Source of the DNA: Clostridiales bacterium
GTDB lineage: Bacteria; Bacillota; Clostridia; Lachnospirales; Lachnospiraceae
Assembly (NCBI GenBank): GCA_012520645.1
Contig: JAAYNV010000060.1
Span: 1-53,031, forward strand
Length of the DNA: 53,031 nucleotides
Reading direction: 5' to 3'
In this document: positions 45,728 through 53,031 of the stretch, piece after piece
Layout of the letters: each line of letters starts with the position of its first letter
Position numbering within the stretch: position 1 is the first letter of the stretch
Notes under the pieces: model-generated
What the model was told of the DNA's origin: nothing
What the model saw: the letters and a program-made list of their open reading frames with translations, nothing else
The model's database searches: none
Program-made: the position numbers and the translations under genes

Positions 45728-46024
45728 TCAATTCAGAAGTTCAACTTTTAAAGTAATCAGGGTATTTTTTACGCAGACGGATTCCCCTGTTTCTGCGCAA
45801 AGCTGCGTGAATACGCAAAGAACTGCTATTGCCAGTGCAGAGACCGGCACAGCTTTAAAACCGGAAATGGTATTTATTGCGGCCTCTATCTCCACACAAA
45901 TCGGACACTCATCCCCACTGCAATGGTGGTGTGCATTTTGGATGATGAAAATAAAAGAAAGCGTCAGTGTCATCCACAAAATTGCTGCCAGCATTACCGC
46001 AAAAAGCTTCTTATTCGGTTTCAT
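45728..46024 (-). CDS. Small membrane protein with His/Cys cluster
   Basis: This 98-residue protein has two membrane helices (about 8-30 and 55-75) and between them AHHHCSGDECPIC, a likely metal-binding loop outside the membrane. ATG 46024 follows TTGGAGG with spacing 8. It is just upstream of the zinc-type importer, so it may sense or deliver metal. The family is not recognised by name. Confidence 0.65.
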   Translation of the reverse strand: MKPNKKLFAVMLAAILWMTLTLSFIFIIQNAHHHCSGDECPICVEIEAAINTISGFKAVPVSALAIAVLCVFTQLCAETGESVCVKNTLITLKVELLN

Positions 46025-46072
46025 CCTGCACACCTCCAATCTGTAAGAAAATATAGGGTCTTTACCTTAAAA

Positions 46073-46627
46073 CTACATATCTAAAAAATATTGGTGAATC
46101 TGCAGCGAGTCCGTCAACTCGGGATGAAATGCAGTAACCAGCTGTTTTCCCTGACGCGCCGCTACAATCTTTCCATCCACCTCCGCCAGCACCTTTGCAT
46201 CGCCCCATACTTCGTCGATATAAGGTGCACGGATAAACGTCATCGGAACTGTCCCGATTCCTTGAAATTCTTCTTCTGTATAAAAGCTGCCAAGCTGTCT
46301 TCCATAAGCATTTCGCTTTGCCCGGATCTGCATGGTTCCAAGATGGCATTCTCCATCTTCTACCTGCTCTGCCAAAAGAATCAGTCCCGCACAGGTGCCA
46401 AACACAGGCATTCCATCCAGAATTTTCTGCCGGATCGGCTCCATCATACCGGAATCCAGCAACAGCTTTCCCATAACGGTACTTTCCCCTCCGGGAAGAA
46501 TTAACCGGTCAAAATGCCGGTCCAGATCTTTTTTCTGGCGGATTTCGAAATGCTCCACACAAAGTTTGTCCAACATAGCAGCATGTTCTGCAAAAGAGCC
46601 CTGCAGCGCCAGAATCGCCACTGTCAT
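46073..46627 (-). CDS. pdxT: Pyridoxal phosphate synthase glutaminase subunit
   Basis: This 184-residue class I-type glutaminase has LILPGGESTVMGKLL, nucleophile Cys in FGTCAGLILLAEQ, and the His-Glu pair in AFHPEL. It gives ammonia to PdxS for pyridoxal 5'-phosphate. It follows pdxS after one base. Length is normal. Confidence 0.96.
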   Translation of the reverse strand: MTVAILALQGSFAEHAAMLDKLCVEHFEIRQKKDLDRHFDRLILPGGESTVMGKLLLDSGMMEPIRQKILDGMPVFGTCAGLILLAEQVEDGECHLGTMQIRAKRNAYGRQLGSFYTEEEFQGIGTVPMTFIRAPYIDEVWGDAKVLAEVDGKIVAARQGKQLVTAFHPELTDSLQIHQYFLDM

Positions 46628-46628
46628 C

Positions 46629-47504
46629 TTATTTACCCCGCTCTGCCATCAGAAGCTCAATCTCCTGTTCATTGATACCGACCATCGCTTCGCCCAGATC
46701 CGTGGACAATTCTGCAATAAGCTTTGCATCCTGATAATTGGTCACCGCCTGTACGATAGCTGCTGCCCGCTTTGCAGGATCTCCCGATTTAAAGATACCG
46801 GAACCGACAAATACACCTTCTGCACCAAGCTGCATCATCAATGCCGCATCTGCCGGAGTTGCCACACCGCCTGCCGCAAAATTCACTACCGGAAGTTTTC
46901 CATGCTCATGCACATAAGCCAGTAAATCCACCGGAACCTGCAGCTTTTTTGCGGCCTCATTCAATTCATCTTCCCGCAGACTCTGTACCCGTCTGATCTC
47001 AGAATTCATAGCACGCATATGACGTACCGCCTGTACTACGTCACCGGTTCCCGGTTCTCCTTTTGTCCGGATCATAGATGCACCCTCTGAAATTCTTCGA
47101 AGTGCTTCGCCCAAATCTCTTGCACCGCAGACAAACGGAACTTTAAATTGTTTCTTATCTATATGGTATACGTCATCTGCCGGAGATAAAACCTCACTTT
47201 CATCAATATAATCAATTTCAATGGCTTCCAGAATCTGAGCCTCTACAAAATGTCCGATACGGCATTTTGCCATAACCGGTATGGACACAGCCTCCTGAAT
47301 GCCCTTAATCATCTTCGGATCACTCATACGGGACACACCGCCTGCCGCCCGGATATCCGCCGGAATACGCTCTAACGCCATAACTGCGCAGGCTCCTGCC
47401 GCTTCTGCTATTTTTGCCTGCTCCGGAGTGGTAACATCCATAATGACACCGCCCTTTAACATCTGGGCAAGATTTTTATTCAATTCATAACGTTCATTTC
47501 CCAT
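46629..47504 (-). CDS. pdxS: Pyridoxal phosphate synthase lyase subunit
   Basis: This 291-residue PdxS is a TIM barrel that builds pyridoxal 5'-phosphate from ribose 5-phosphate, glyceraldehyde 3-phosphate and ammonia. It shows [17 protein letters not shown], the catalytic Lys in [12 protein letters not shown] and the phosphate loop [14 protein letters not shown]. Its promoter region has paired operator-like repeats. Confidence 0.97.
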   Translation of the reverse strand: MGNERYELNKNLAQMLKGGVIMDVTTPEQAKIAEAAGACAVMALERIPADIRAAGGVSRMSDPKMIKGIQEAVSIPVMAKCRIGHFVEAQILEAIEIDYIDESEVLSPADDVYHIDKKQFKVPFVCGARDLGEALRRISEGASMIRTKGEPGTGDVVQAVRHMRAMNSEIRRVQSLREDELNEAAKKLQVPVDLLAYVHEHGKLPVVNFAAGGVATPADAALMMQLGAEGVFVGSGIFKSGDPAKRAAAIVQAVTNYQDAKLIAELSTDLGEAMVGINEQEIELLMAERGK

Positions 47505-47544
47505 TTCTTTATTCCTACCTTTCTAGTGTGGTTTATTAGGCACT

Positions 47545-47607
47545 ATTATACCTTAAACTGGTATTTTCAAAATATCCAGTTTTATATTATTTTACCATGC
47601 CAGTTTT
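47545..47607 (-). promoter_or_regulatory. pdxST promoter with three AAACTGG half-sites
   Basis: TATAAT at 47545-47550. An imperfect palindrome of AAACTGG and CCAGTTT occupies 47555-47582, and a third direct copy is at 47600-47607. Inverted plus direct repeats are typical of MocR/PdxR-type control. No such regulator gene is in the window. Confidence 0.55.
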
Positions 47608-47661
47608 GTAAATGATAAAAAATACTGCAACATTTCTCAAATAACCTTTCTCCTAAATAGC

Positions 47662-47690
47662 AAAAGCCCCCCAAATCCGGGAGGCTTTTT
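47662..47690 (-). terminator. Terminator after the XRE gene
   Basis: On the minus strand AAAAAGCCTCCC pairs with GGGGGGCTTTT around a 6-base loop, with T tracts on both strands, so it may work in both directions. Confidence 0.75.
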
Positions 47691-47715
47691 GCCATTTTTA
47701 AACTTCTATAAAATC

Positions 47716-48114
47716 TCAACCTTCATTTTCTCTGAAAAGATAAATTCCCATACAGGCTAATCCTGCTCCTAACATGGTAAAACCAGAATAAAGGTCTATT
47801 TTTTTCAAAATGGATAATGTAACTACCGCAATGCCCATAGCCATGGAGACTGCCTTTAATACCAAATTCACTATTTTTCCGGTTTCCTGATTCTTTTCTT
47901 CCTTTTTTGCAGATGCGTTCAATAATACATCCACAGAAACATCAAGAACCTCTGCCAGTGCCGGAATAGAATTGATATCCGGACAGGATAAGTTTCTTTC
48001 CCATTTAGACACTGCCTTATCAGTCACATTCATCTTCTCCGCCAGTTCCTTCTGCGTCATTCCTTTTTCTTTCCTTAAACTACAAATTGTTTCTCCCATT
48101 GTCTGGTTTGCCAT
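47716..48114 (-). CDS. XRE-family regulator with membrane helices
   Basis: This protein has 132 residues. Helix-turn-helix: LRKEKGMTQKELAEKMNVTDKAVSKWERN in residues about 13-42. Two membrane helices fill the last 50 residues. Such small membrane-tethered XRE proteins are common in Firmicutes; the target is often their own promoter. ATG 48114 follows AGAGGAGG. Confidence 0.85.
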   Translation of the reverse strand: MANQTMGETICSLRKEKGMTQKELAEKMNVTDKAVSKWERNLSCPDINSIPALAEVLDVSVDVLLNASAKKEEKNQETGKIVNLVLKAVSMAMGIAVVTLSILKKIDLYSGFTMLGAGLACMGIYLFRENEG

Positions 48115-48262
48115 CGTTAAAATCCTCCTCTGTTTTGATATCTCAAATATAATCCGTCAGGTCTTTAAAGTAAACCGATTGGAAGTCGAGTCCGCTAAAC
48201 CGACAGTTTACCTCCCGGTATCCTGTTCGATTACCTCTCTGGAACAACCAGCCGTATCGTAC

Positions 48263-48303
48263 AAAAATGTCACAATATGTTACATAACATACTGCGACAT
48301 TTT
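48263..48303 (-). terminator. Long palindrome after the transposase-like gene
   Basis: About 18 bases on each side (AAAATGTC ... GACATTTT) form a near-perfect hairpin. It probably ends transcription of the gene at 48365-49375. The rest of 48115-48364 has two AAACCGA direct repeats near 48175-48215, a possible XRE operator. Confidence 0.6.
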
Positions 48304-48364
48304 GCACACAAAAACTATCCTATTTCCTTTAAGATTATGAGATTTTCCTGTGAAGTCCAAGCTG

Positions 48365-49375
48365 TTACTTTCCGGTCTTCTGGCTTAACGCTTCTATTTT
48401 CTTTGTCAAGGTTTCTATCTGTTCCGCCTGCATAGCAAGCTGTTGTTCTTGCGCTGCCAATCGTTTGTCCTTTTCATCCAGTTCTCTCTGCTGTTCCTCT
48501 ATCATGTATTTGACCGTATTCCGATCCATTATACGCAGTTCCTCGGAAAACATTTCCATCACCCTTTCTGTGTTCCGGCATATCTGGTATATCGTTTCAT
48601 ACAGAGGCTTAAATTCCGGGTAAATAGTAATCAATTCAATAATTTTCTCGGGTGCATCCTCTGACAGAAACGTAAGCCATGCTTCCAACGGCGTTTCTAT
48701 GGTTTTATTGTGCATAGTCCTACGGAAAATGTCAAGCGGAATCATCAGGTATTCCTGCAATAGCCCTAATTTCAAACCGCTTTCGAATATCTGCCTGGAA
48801 TAGTGGTAAAAAATATCAGGAATCTCATGAAATTCTTTCGGGCTTTTTTCATAGATCACTATCAGATACACATTTTTAATATCCTGATAAGAAAAGTCAT
48901 CTCCCCTTCTGCTCCGAACCCGCCTATATTGCCTAAGCAGCATATCTGCCGAATAACAGGCACTTCTTGCTCCTGGAAAAGAGTAACCGATTTTCTGGAT
49001 TTCCACATTGGCAACCGAACCATCGTCTGTTTCTACTACGATATCTGTAATCAGTAACGAAGTCTCATCTGCGATACGTGTAGAATCATTCGGAAGAATC
49101 CGTAAAATTTGAACCTTCTTTTTAAGTATGACACATAAAAAACTCTCCAGTCTTTCTGGTGCGTATTCTGGATTTAAAACTTCTTTGAAAAAAGAATCAT
49201 ACAGAATCTTCACCCCCCGTGCTCCCGTACAGAAATCCAAAAATTCCTCTCTGCGTTCTCTGCTCCACTCTTCAAAGACAGAACGAAGCTTTTCATTTGC
49301 CCTGATCTCTGTAATCAGTTCTTCCCGCTCACGCAGCATTGGAAAATAGGATTTTAAGTTATTTATCATAGGCAT
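48365..49375 (-). CDS. PD-(D/E)XK nuclease family transposase-like (Rpn/PDDEXK_2)
   Basis: This protein has 336 residues. The nuclease core is in the first third: FKEVLNPEYAPERLESFLCVIL, then LLITDIVVETDDGSVANVEIQ with the metal-binding Asp and Glu and Gln in place of the usual Lys. A Tyr/Arg-rich middle (YSADMLLRQYRRVR) and a C-terminal Gln/Glu-rich coil follow. Such proteins are frequent, often single, in Lachnospiraceae. They relate to recombination-promoting nucleases. No terminal repeats of a mobile element are seen. Confidence 0.85.
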   Translation of the reverse strand: MPMINNLKSYFPMLREREELITEIRANEKLRSVFEEWSRERREEFLDFCTGARGVKILYDSFFKEVLNPEYAPERLESFLCVILKKKVQILRILPNDSTRIADETSLLITDIVVETDDGSVANVEIQKIGYSFPGARSACYSADMLLRQYRRVRSRRGDDFSYQDIKNVYLIVIYEKSPKEFHEIPDIFYHYSRQIFESGLKLGLLQEYLMIPLDIFRRTMHNKTIETPLEAWLTFLSEDAPEKIIELITIYPEFKPLYETIYQICRNTERVMEMFSEELRIMDRNTVKYMIEEQQRELDEKDKRLAAQEQQLAMQAEQIETLTKKIEALSQKTGK

Positions 49376-49440
49376 TTCCTCCTTGGTAGATATGTAAAAA
49401 AAGTGAATTTATGCCGGATTCCGGCTTGAATGATTCAGAC

Positions 49441-49468
49441 GGGAAGGCACCGAAACTGGTGCTTTCCC
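49441..49468 (-). terminator. Hairpin after the EamA gene
   Basis: GGGAAAGCACC pairs with GGTGCCTTCCC (one mismatch) around a 6-base loop. No T tract follows, so termination is uncertain. Confidence 0.5.
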
Positions 49469-49554
49469 AATTGATATTTATGATATTATCATGGATTCCC
49501 TATGGCGTCAATGAAAAGAATATTCCTCGCATTACTTTCTCCAGCGGCAGGCAT

Positions 49555-49968
49555 CTACAGCACCATAACTAACGTTCCTGCAGTAATCAATGCCGCTCCA
49601 ATTAGGGATTTTATTGTAAACTCCTCATGCAGAAAAACAAATGCCAGCACTAAGGTAATTACCACACTCAGTTTATCAATCGGAACCACCTTGGATGCCT
49701 CTCCGAGCTGGAGCGCCCGGTAATAACATAGCCAGGAAGCCCCCGTTGCCAAACCGGACAGGATCAGAAAAATCCAGCTTTTCCGGCTAATCTGGGAAAT
49801 TCCGCTCTGTGTATTCGTGAGAAAAACCATTCCCCATGACATCATCACTACCACGACCGTCCGGATGGCCGTTGCAAGATTGGAGTTCACTCCTTCAATT
49901 CCTATTTTGGCAAGAATCGATGTTAATGCCGCAAAAACTGCTGACAGTAATGCAAATATAAACCACAT
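49555..49968 (-). CDS. EamA/DMT-family half-size transporter
   Basis: This 137-residue protein has five membrane helices, one EamA repeat: FALLSAVFAALTSILAKIGIEGV at the start and SLIGAALITAGTLVMVL at the end. Half-size members work as dimers. The substrate is unknown. It has no close operon partner. Confidence 0.88.
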   Translation of the reverse strand: MWFIFALLSAVFAALTSILAKIGIEGVNSNLATAIRTVVVVMMSWGMVFLTNTQSGISQISRKSWIFLILSGLATGASWLCYYRALQLGEASKVVPIDKLSVVITLVLAFVFLHEEFTIKSLIGAALITAGTLVMVL

Positions 49969-50025
49969 AACGTTTTCCTCTCTCCCAAAAATATCTCTGG
50001 TTATCTGCTCCTGCTTGATTTTTTT

Positions 50026-50655
50026 CTATACTCTCTTTCTGTAAAGCTCCCTTTTCACAAGCTTATTCTGCTTCGCCATGTTGCGCCAGCCCATATGTGC
50101 TGCCATAATATACAATCTTCTTGGAAAACCGGCCGGTCCAACATAGATATCTTGAATCTCTTTTCGTCCAGAAACCGCTGCCGCAAACTTTTTTACCCCT
50201 TCACCAAGCTTCCTGTTCGGTCCCTTATCCGGCGGAACATTCCTCAGACTGCCCAGCATCTCGCCTGCACCGACTGCAAGCCCGCCGCCATAAAGAAATT
50301 CCATTTTACTGCACCAGTTTTTTACGATTTCCAGTTGAATACCTATCTGCGTACTCTCATAAAATCCAAGATTCGATATGATATAGACAGGCAGGTTCCC
50401 AAATTCTTTCCTGTATTGGCTATACAGCGTTTCCATAAGCTCCACAATCTGTGCCGGGGCTCCGTCCACATAAAGCGGCATTCCTATCACCAATGCTCCT
50501 GCCTCCTTGATTTTTGCCACGAGCACCTCTATATCCTTCACCTGATTCAGATGCACTCTTTCACATTCTTCCGCCAGCTCTTTTTCGAGCAGATCCAGAA
50601 AATAGTTGGAGTTGCTTTTGCTTCCCCGAAAACTTCCATTTAATAAAAGTATCAT
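50026..50655 (-). CDS. Flavodoxin-fold NAD(P)H-type oxidoreductase
   Basis: This 209-residue protein starts with a flavodoxin-like strand and FMN loop (MILLLNGSFRGSKSNSNYFL) followed by VIGMPLYVDGAPAQIVELME. A basic C-terminal region is added. It overlaps the next flavoprotein gene by 4 bases, so the two likely act together in a redox reaction. The substrate is unknown. Confidence 0.8.
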   Translation of the reverse strand: MILLLNGSFRGSKSNSNYFLDLLEKELAEECERVHLNQVKDIEVLVAKIKEAGALVIGMPLYVDGAPAQIVELMETLYSQYRKEFGNLPVYIISNLGFYESTQIGIQLEIVKNWCSKMEFLYGGGLAVGAGEMLGSLRNVPPDKGPNRKLGEGVKKFAAAVSGRKEIQDIYVGPAGFPRRLYIMAAHMGWRNMAKQNKLVKRELYRKRV

Positions 50656-51155
50656 TTCAACACCTCTTTGATTTCCCCAATCTCTTTTACAAATAAGACC
50701 CTGTGTACACTTGCATTCAAATTCAGTGCATTTGCTTCCACAAGCTTACTTGCGGTAGCTTTTTCATTTTCTGTTATACCGGTTCCATAAAAGACTACCT
50801 CTATATTGATACGATTCCGGTATCTCGCCTTATGGTGCATCTCACCTTTTCGTATCTCAAAGTAAGGAAGTATATAGGAAATAGATCGGTCCATTACATT
50901 TTTTACAAAGGAACTATAGCTTCCGAAGCAGCACCTGCTGATGATAGTTAACTTATCTGTCTGCGCAAGCAGTTCTCCCATTTTCTGATAATCATCAGCA
51001 ATCACACACTGCCCCGGCGTCTTTACCCAACAGCCAAAGCAGCCGATACATTTGCGGATATCTCCCTGTTTATCTATAATTTTTGTATTTTTCTGTACTG
51101 TTTGTCCCAGTGTTTCCCATTCATTTGGTTCCAAATCGTGTATAATCAAATTCAT
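50652..51155 (-). CDS. FMN reductase-like protein with CxxCxxC-type motif
   Basis: This 167-residue NADPH-dependent FMN reductase-like protein has KCIGCFGCWVKTPGQC, a motif common in clostridial iron-sulfur flavoproteins, though only part of the cluster ligands is visible. The FMN-binding region includes SRCCFGSYSSFVKNVMDRS. It is translated together with the gene at 50026-50655. Confidence 0.82.
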   Translation of the reverse strand: MNLIIHDLEPNEWETLGQTVQKNTKIIDKQGDIRKCIGCFGCWVKTPGQCVIADDYQKMGELLAQTDKLTIISRCCFGSYSSFVKNVMDRSISYILPYFEIRKGEMHHKARYRNRINIEVVFYGTGITENEKATASKLVEANALNLNASVHRVLFVKEIGEIKEVLK

Positions 51156-51210
51156 TTAAGCTTCTCCCTCGCATAAACAATTTCGGCCACTCCATACTGT
51201 CCTTCATATC

Positions 51211-51573
51211 TTACACAATCTCATATCCCGCCTCAGCCAGTACCTGCAAAGCCTTCTGAAATTTTTCTGCCTTAGTCAGAATGTAATCCGTATTATAAGT
51301 GGATACTGCAAAAATACCGATTCCGTTATCCGCCATCAAAGTTGAAATCTTTGCCAGTATTCCGATCAGGGAAAAATCCAGAACTCCCTGTATTCGAAAA
51401 GCCTTCCAGCCATCCTCCCGTTCAATGAACTCTTCAGGTGCATTCTCTGTCATGCAGACCATAGAAAGCTCTTCATCCGTCTTTCCCACAAAACAGAATT
51501 GCTCTGTCAGATCAATGGATGCTGCATCTTTCACCTTACATACCGAAAAATCATATTCTATCTTCTTAATTTC
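51211..51573 (-). CDS. ACT-domain protein
   Basis: This 120-residue protein carries an ACT-type ligand-binding domain (LDFSLIGILAKISTLMADNGIGIFAVSTYNTDYIL), as in CASTOR/ACT_7 proteins that bind amino acids. ATG 51573 lies inside the end of the decayed kinase-like gene; a start 9 codons earlier at 51600 is also possible. It stands alone without an enzyme domain, so a sensor or regulator role is likely. Confidence 0.8.
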   Translation of the reverse strand, partial: EIKKIEYDFSVCKVKDAASIDLTEQFCFVGKTDEELSMVCMTENAPEEFIEREDGWKAFRIQGVLDFSLIGILAKISTLMADNGIGIFAVSTYNTDYILTKAEKFQKALQVLAEAGYEIV

Positions 51574-51957
51574 CATGCTTCGCCCTGTTTCCTTCCCCAT
51601 TATTAATATTCAGAACTTCCTGCTCCTTCACATACTGCAGAAACTCCGGCGTCTTGGACCAGTATTTTACACCCCAGGCTTCATTTTATCCTGAAGCACC
51701 AGATCATATATGGTATCGCCTTCTATGTATTCCTTTAAAATTCTCTCATTTTCAATATCCACAGCATACAGAACCGGTAGCGGAATTCCAATTTTCTTTA
51801 ACCGCTTATAATCTCTTAACTCTGACTCGATTTTATTTCCAAACTGATAGTAATTGCAGGGTTCATGGTGAATCTGCTTGAGTACGAACTGCTTTGCACC
51901 TCTTTCTGAAACGGTCTTAAAATCAGACGCCTGGTTTCTAATGTGGGAGTTCTCATT
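51566..51957 (-). pseudogene. Decayed Ser/Thr kinase-like gene with internal deletion
   Basis: One frame reads from NSHIRNQASDFKTVSERGAK through VLKQI, RLKKIGIPLPVLYAVD and LKEYIEGDTIYDLVLQDKM, a kinase-like N-lobe, with no proper start codon. It then stops at about 51680. A second frame gives WGVKYWSKTPEFLQYVKEQ, which looks like the C-terminus of the same family. The catalytic middle is missing, so this is an out-of-frame deletion and not a single-base slip. A short start in the first frame (MRTPTLETRRLILRPF) imitates an acetyltransferase N-terminus but goes nowhere. Confidence 0.55.
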
Positions 51958-52777
51958 TATTTTCCTCCATATTTAAGATCATTCCGCAATACATCTGGCT
52001 GACTCTGTCTCCCAGCACCTGCTTTAGAATCTGAAAACCCTTTTCTCCCGAACAATGCCCTGTAACAACCCTCTTAATACCCGTCTCCCGGATTCTTTCA
52101 GCAAGACTTCTGATATCCCCCTCCGGTCTTCCAACCAGATGAAAACCTCCGATTAAGGTATGAATCTTTTTGTCCGGAAACGTAGTCGCTGTTTCTTTGA
52201 TGATATTGTCGGCACCACCATGAGAACAGCTGTTAAAAATAACCAGCCCTTCCACCGTATCAAATACCAGACTCTGTTCATGGGAAAAATCGTCGGGATA
52301 CCATCTGCCGCTTTTCTTTCTATACATATGGGCGCTTTTTCCGGCAACCTCAAGACCGGGGGTCTTATGCGGAATCAGATAAACTCCGTCCATCAATTGA
52401 TAGTCGCCGGATACATATTCAATACGATCCCCGTATCTTTCCAGGTCCCCCTTCCTGATTCCGATATATTTGCTGAAAATCCACTTCTTTCCATAGCAGT
52501 CCTCTGCTGATCCATCCCGCAGGAAAAACTTCGCTCTGGTATTCTTTTTAAAAAACTCGGCCAAACCGTAAGAATGATCGTAGTGAGCATGCGATAGGAT
52601 GCCATATTCTATGTCTGCCAGATCGATACCCAGTCCTTTTGCATTTTTAGCAAATTTTCCGCTCGCTCCCGTATCCAGCAAAAATTTATGCCCCTTGTAT
52701 TCGATATAGACAGCTAATCCCCATTCTGAAATCAAATCATCCTTTGTAATGTTATCAATTAAAATTGTTGCTTTCAT
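51953..52777 (-). CDS. MBL-fold metallo-hydrolase
   Basis: This 274-residue protein has the metal site SHAHYDHSYGL, a later SCSHGG and GGFHLVG, and a final GHCSG. This is the layout of MBL proteins annotated as dihydropterin-type synthases. The substrate is unknown. ATG 52777 follows GGGAGATGAGACT; the longer frame lacks a ribosome site. It is the first gene of the unit behind the promoter at 52834-52862. Confidence 0.88.
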   Translation of the reverse strand: MKATILIDNITKDDLISEWGLAVYIEYKGHKFLLDTGASGKFAKNAKGLGIDLADIEYGILSHAHYDHSYGLAEFFKKNTRAKFFLRDGSAEDCYGKKWIFSKYIGIRKGDLERYGDRIEYVSGDYQLMDGVYLIPHKTPGLEVAGKSAHMYRKKSGRWYPDDFSHEQSLVFDTVEGLVIFNSCSHGGADNIIKETATTFPDKKIHTLIGGFHLVGRPEGDIRSLAERIRETGIKRVVTGHCSGEKGFQILKQVLGDRVSQMYCGMILNMEENK

Positions 52778-52833
52778 AGTCTCATCTCCCTGTCTCCAAT
52801 CTTTTGAAAACATCGTTCTGTAACACCGTTTTA

Positions 52834-52862
52834 ATTATATGTAAAAAAATGGACACTGTCAA
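52834..52862 (-). promoter_or_regulatory. Promoter of the MBL gene unit
   Basis: TTGACA (52857-52862) and TATAAT (52834-52839) are 17 bases apart, a consensus promoter. Confidence 0.85.
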
Positions 52863-53031
52863 TCCTACCTGTCGACTTCCAGATACCCAAACGATCCTTT
52901 GCTCTTTTTATAGTGGTTCAGTTGTCAAGACAAAAATCTAACATTTTTTTAATGAACCGATATGGTTGATAAGTTACAAGGAACATGGGGAGAATTGTGG
53001 AACGCTCCCCCGATCCACATATATGCTAAGC
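52863..53031. other. Window end, no gene recognised
   Basis: There is no supported gene or RNA here. A short open frame at the edge (from about 52961, plus strand) is too short to judge. Confidence 0.5.

Noticed and set aside
51900..51957. Acetyltransferase (GNAT) start MRTPTLETRRLILRPF
   Set aside because: The frame ends soon without a GNAT core, while an overlapping frame reads as a continuous kinase-like N-lobe over the same bases. The resemblance is probably chance.
1..53031. CRISPR arrays, rRNA or tRNA genes, insertion sequences with terminal repeats
   Set aside because: None was seen by eye on either strand. The PD-(D/E)XK transposase-like gene has no recognisable ends.
52961..53031. 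Short open frame at the right edge, possible start of a mobile-element gene
   Set aside because: Only about 23 codons are visible, there is no clear ribosome site, and no family is recognised.

Overview
The window is chromosomal DNA of an anaerobic Gram-positive gut-type Clostridia, most likely a member of Lachnospiraceae. The evidence is an archaeal-type ProRS behind a T-box leader, a reverse rubrerythrin, agr-type peptide signalling, strong AGGAGG ribosome sites, moderate GC and no sign of outer-membrane genes. This assignment is inferred from gene content only.

The left half (about 1-26900, all minus strand, read right to left) is one long operon for a contractile injection system resembling a type VI secretion system (T6SS). 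From its promoter it encodes: a VWA/transmembrane/FHA-like surface protein; a 727-residue sheath that looks like TssB and TssC fused; two Hcp-like tube proteins; a DnaJ-domain protein; two FHA proteins; two PP2C-like phosphatases; a VgrG spike; a first arming cassette (two accessory proteins, a PAAR-like tip, a second VgrG with a C-terminal extension and two DUF2628 membrane proteins); two unassigned candidate baseplate proteins; an Hsp70-like ATPase; a further candidate baseplate protein; and a second arming cassette ending in another VgrG. I see no TssJ/L/M membrane complex, no ClpV and no Ser/Thr kinase.

Directly upstream lies a complete agr quorum-sensing locus (agrB, a 53-codon agrD found here, agrC, agrA). 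A 22-base element is identical in front of agrD and in front of the injection operon, each copy ending three bases before a -10 box. This suggests that AgrA controls the injection system.

The right half (about 30100-53031) is ordinary genome: an LRR-like protein, ProRS with T-box, an AI-2E-family permease, a Wzy-like membrane protein, an RluA-type synthase, a PemK/MazF-like toxin, a two-component pair, PerR/Fur plus rubrerythrin, a diguanylate cyclase, a zinc-type ABC transporter, pdxST, an XRE regulator, a PD-(D/E)XK transposase-like protein, flavoproteins, a decayed kinase-like gene and an MBL hydrolase.

Six genes carry a frame break that is repaired by adding exactly one base to a short homopolymer run. 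The repaired proteins have sensible ends. This pattern points to sequencing or assembly error more than to gene decay, and those genes are annotated here at their repaired extents.
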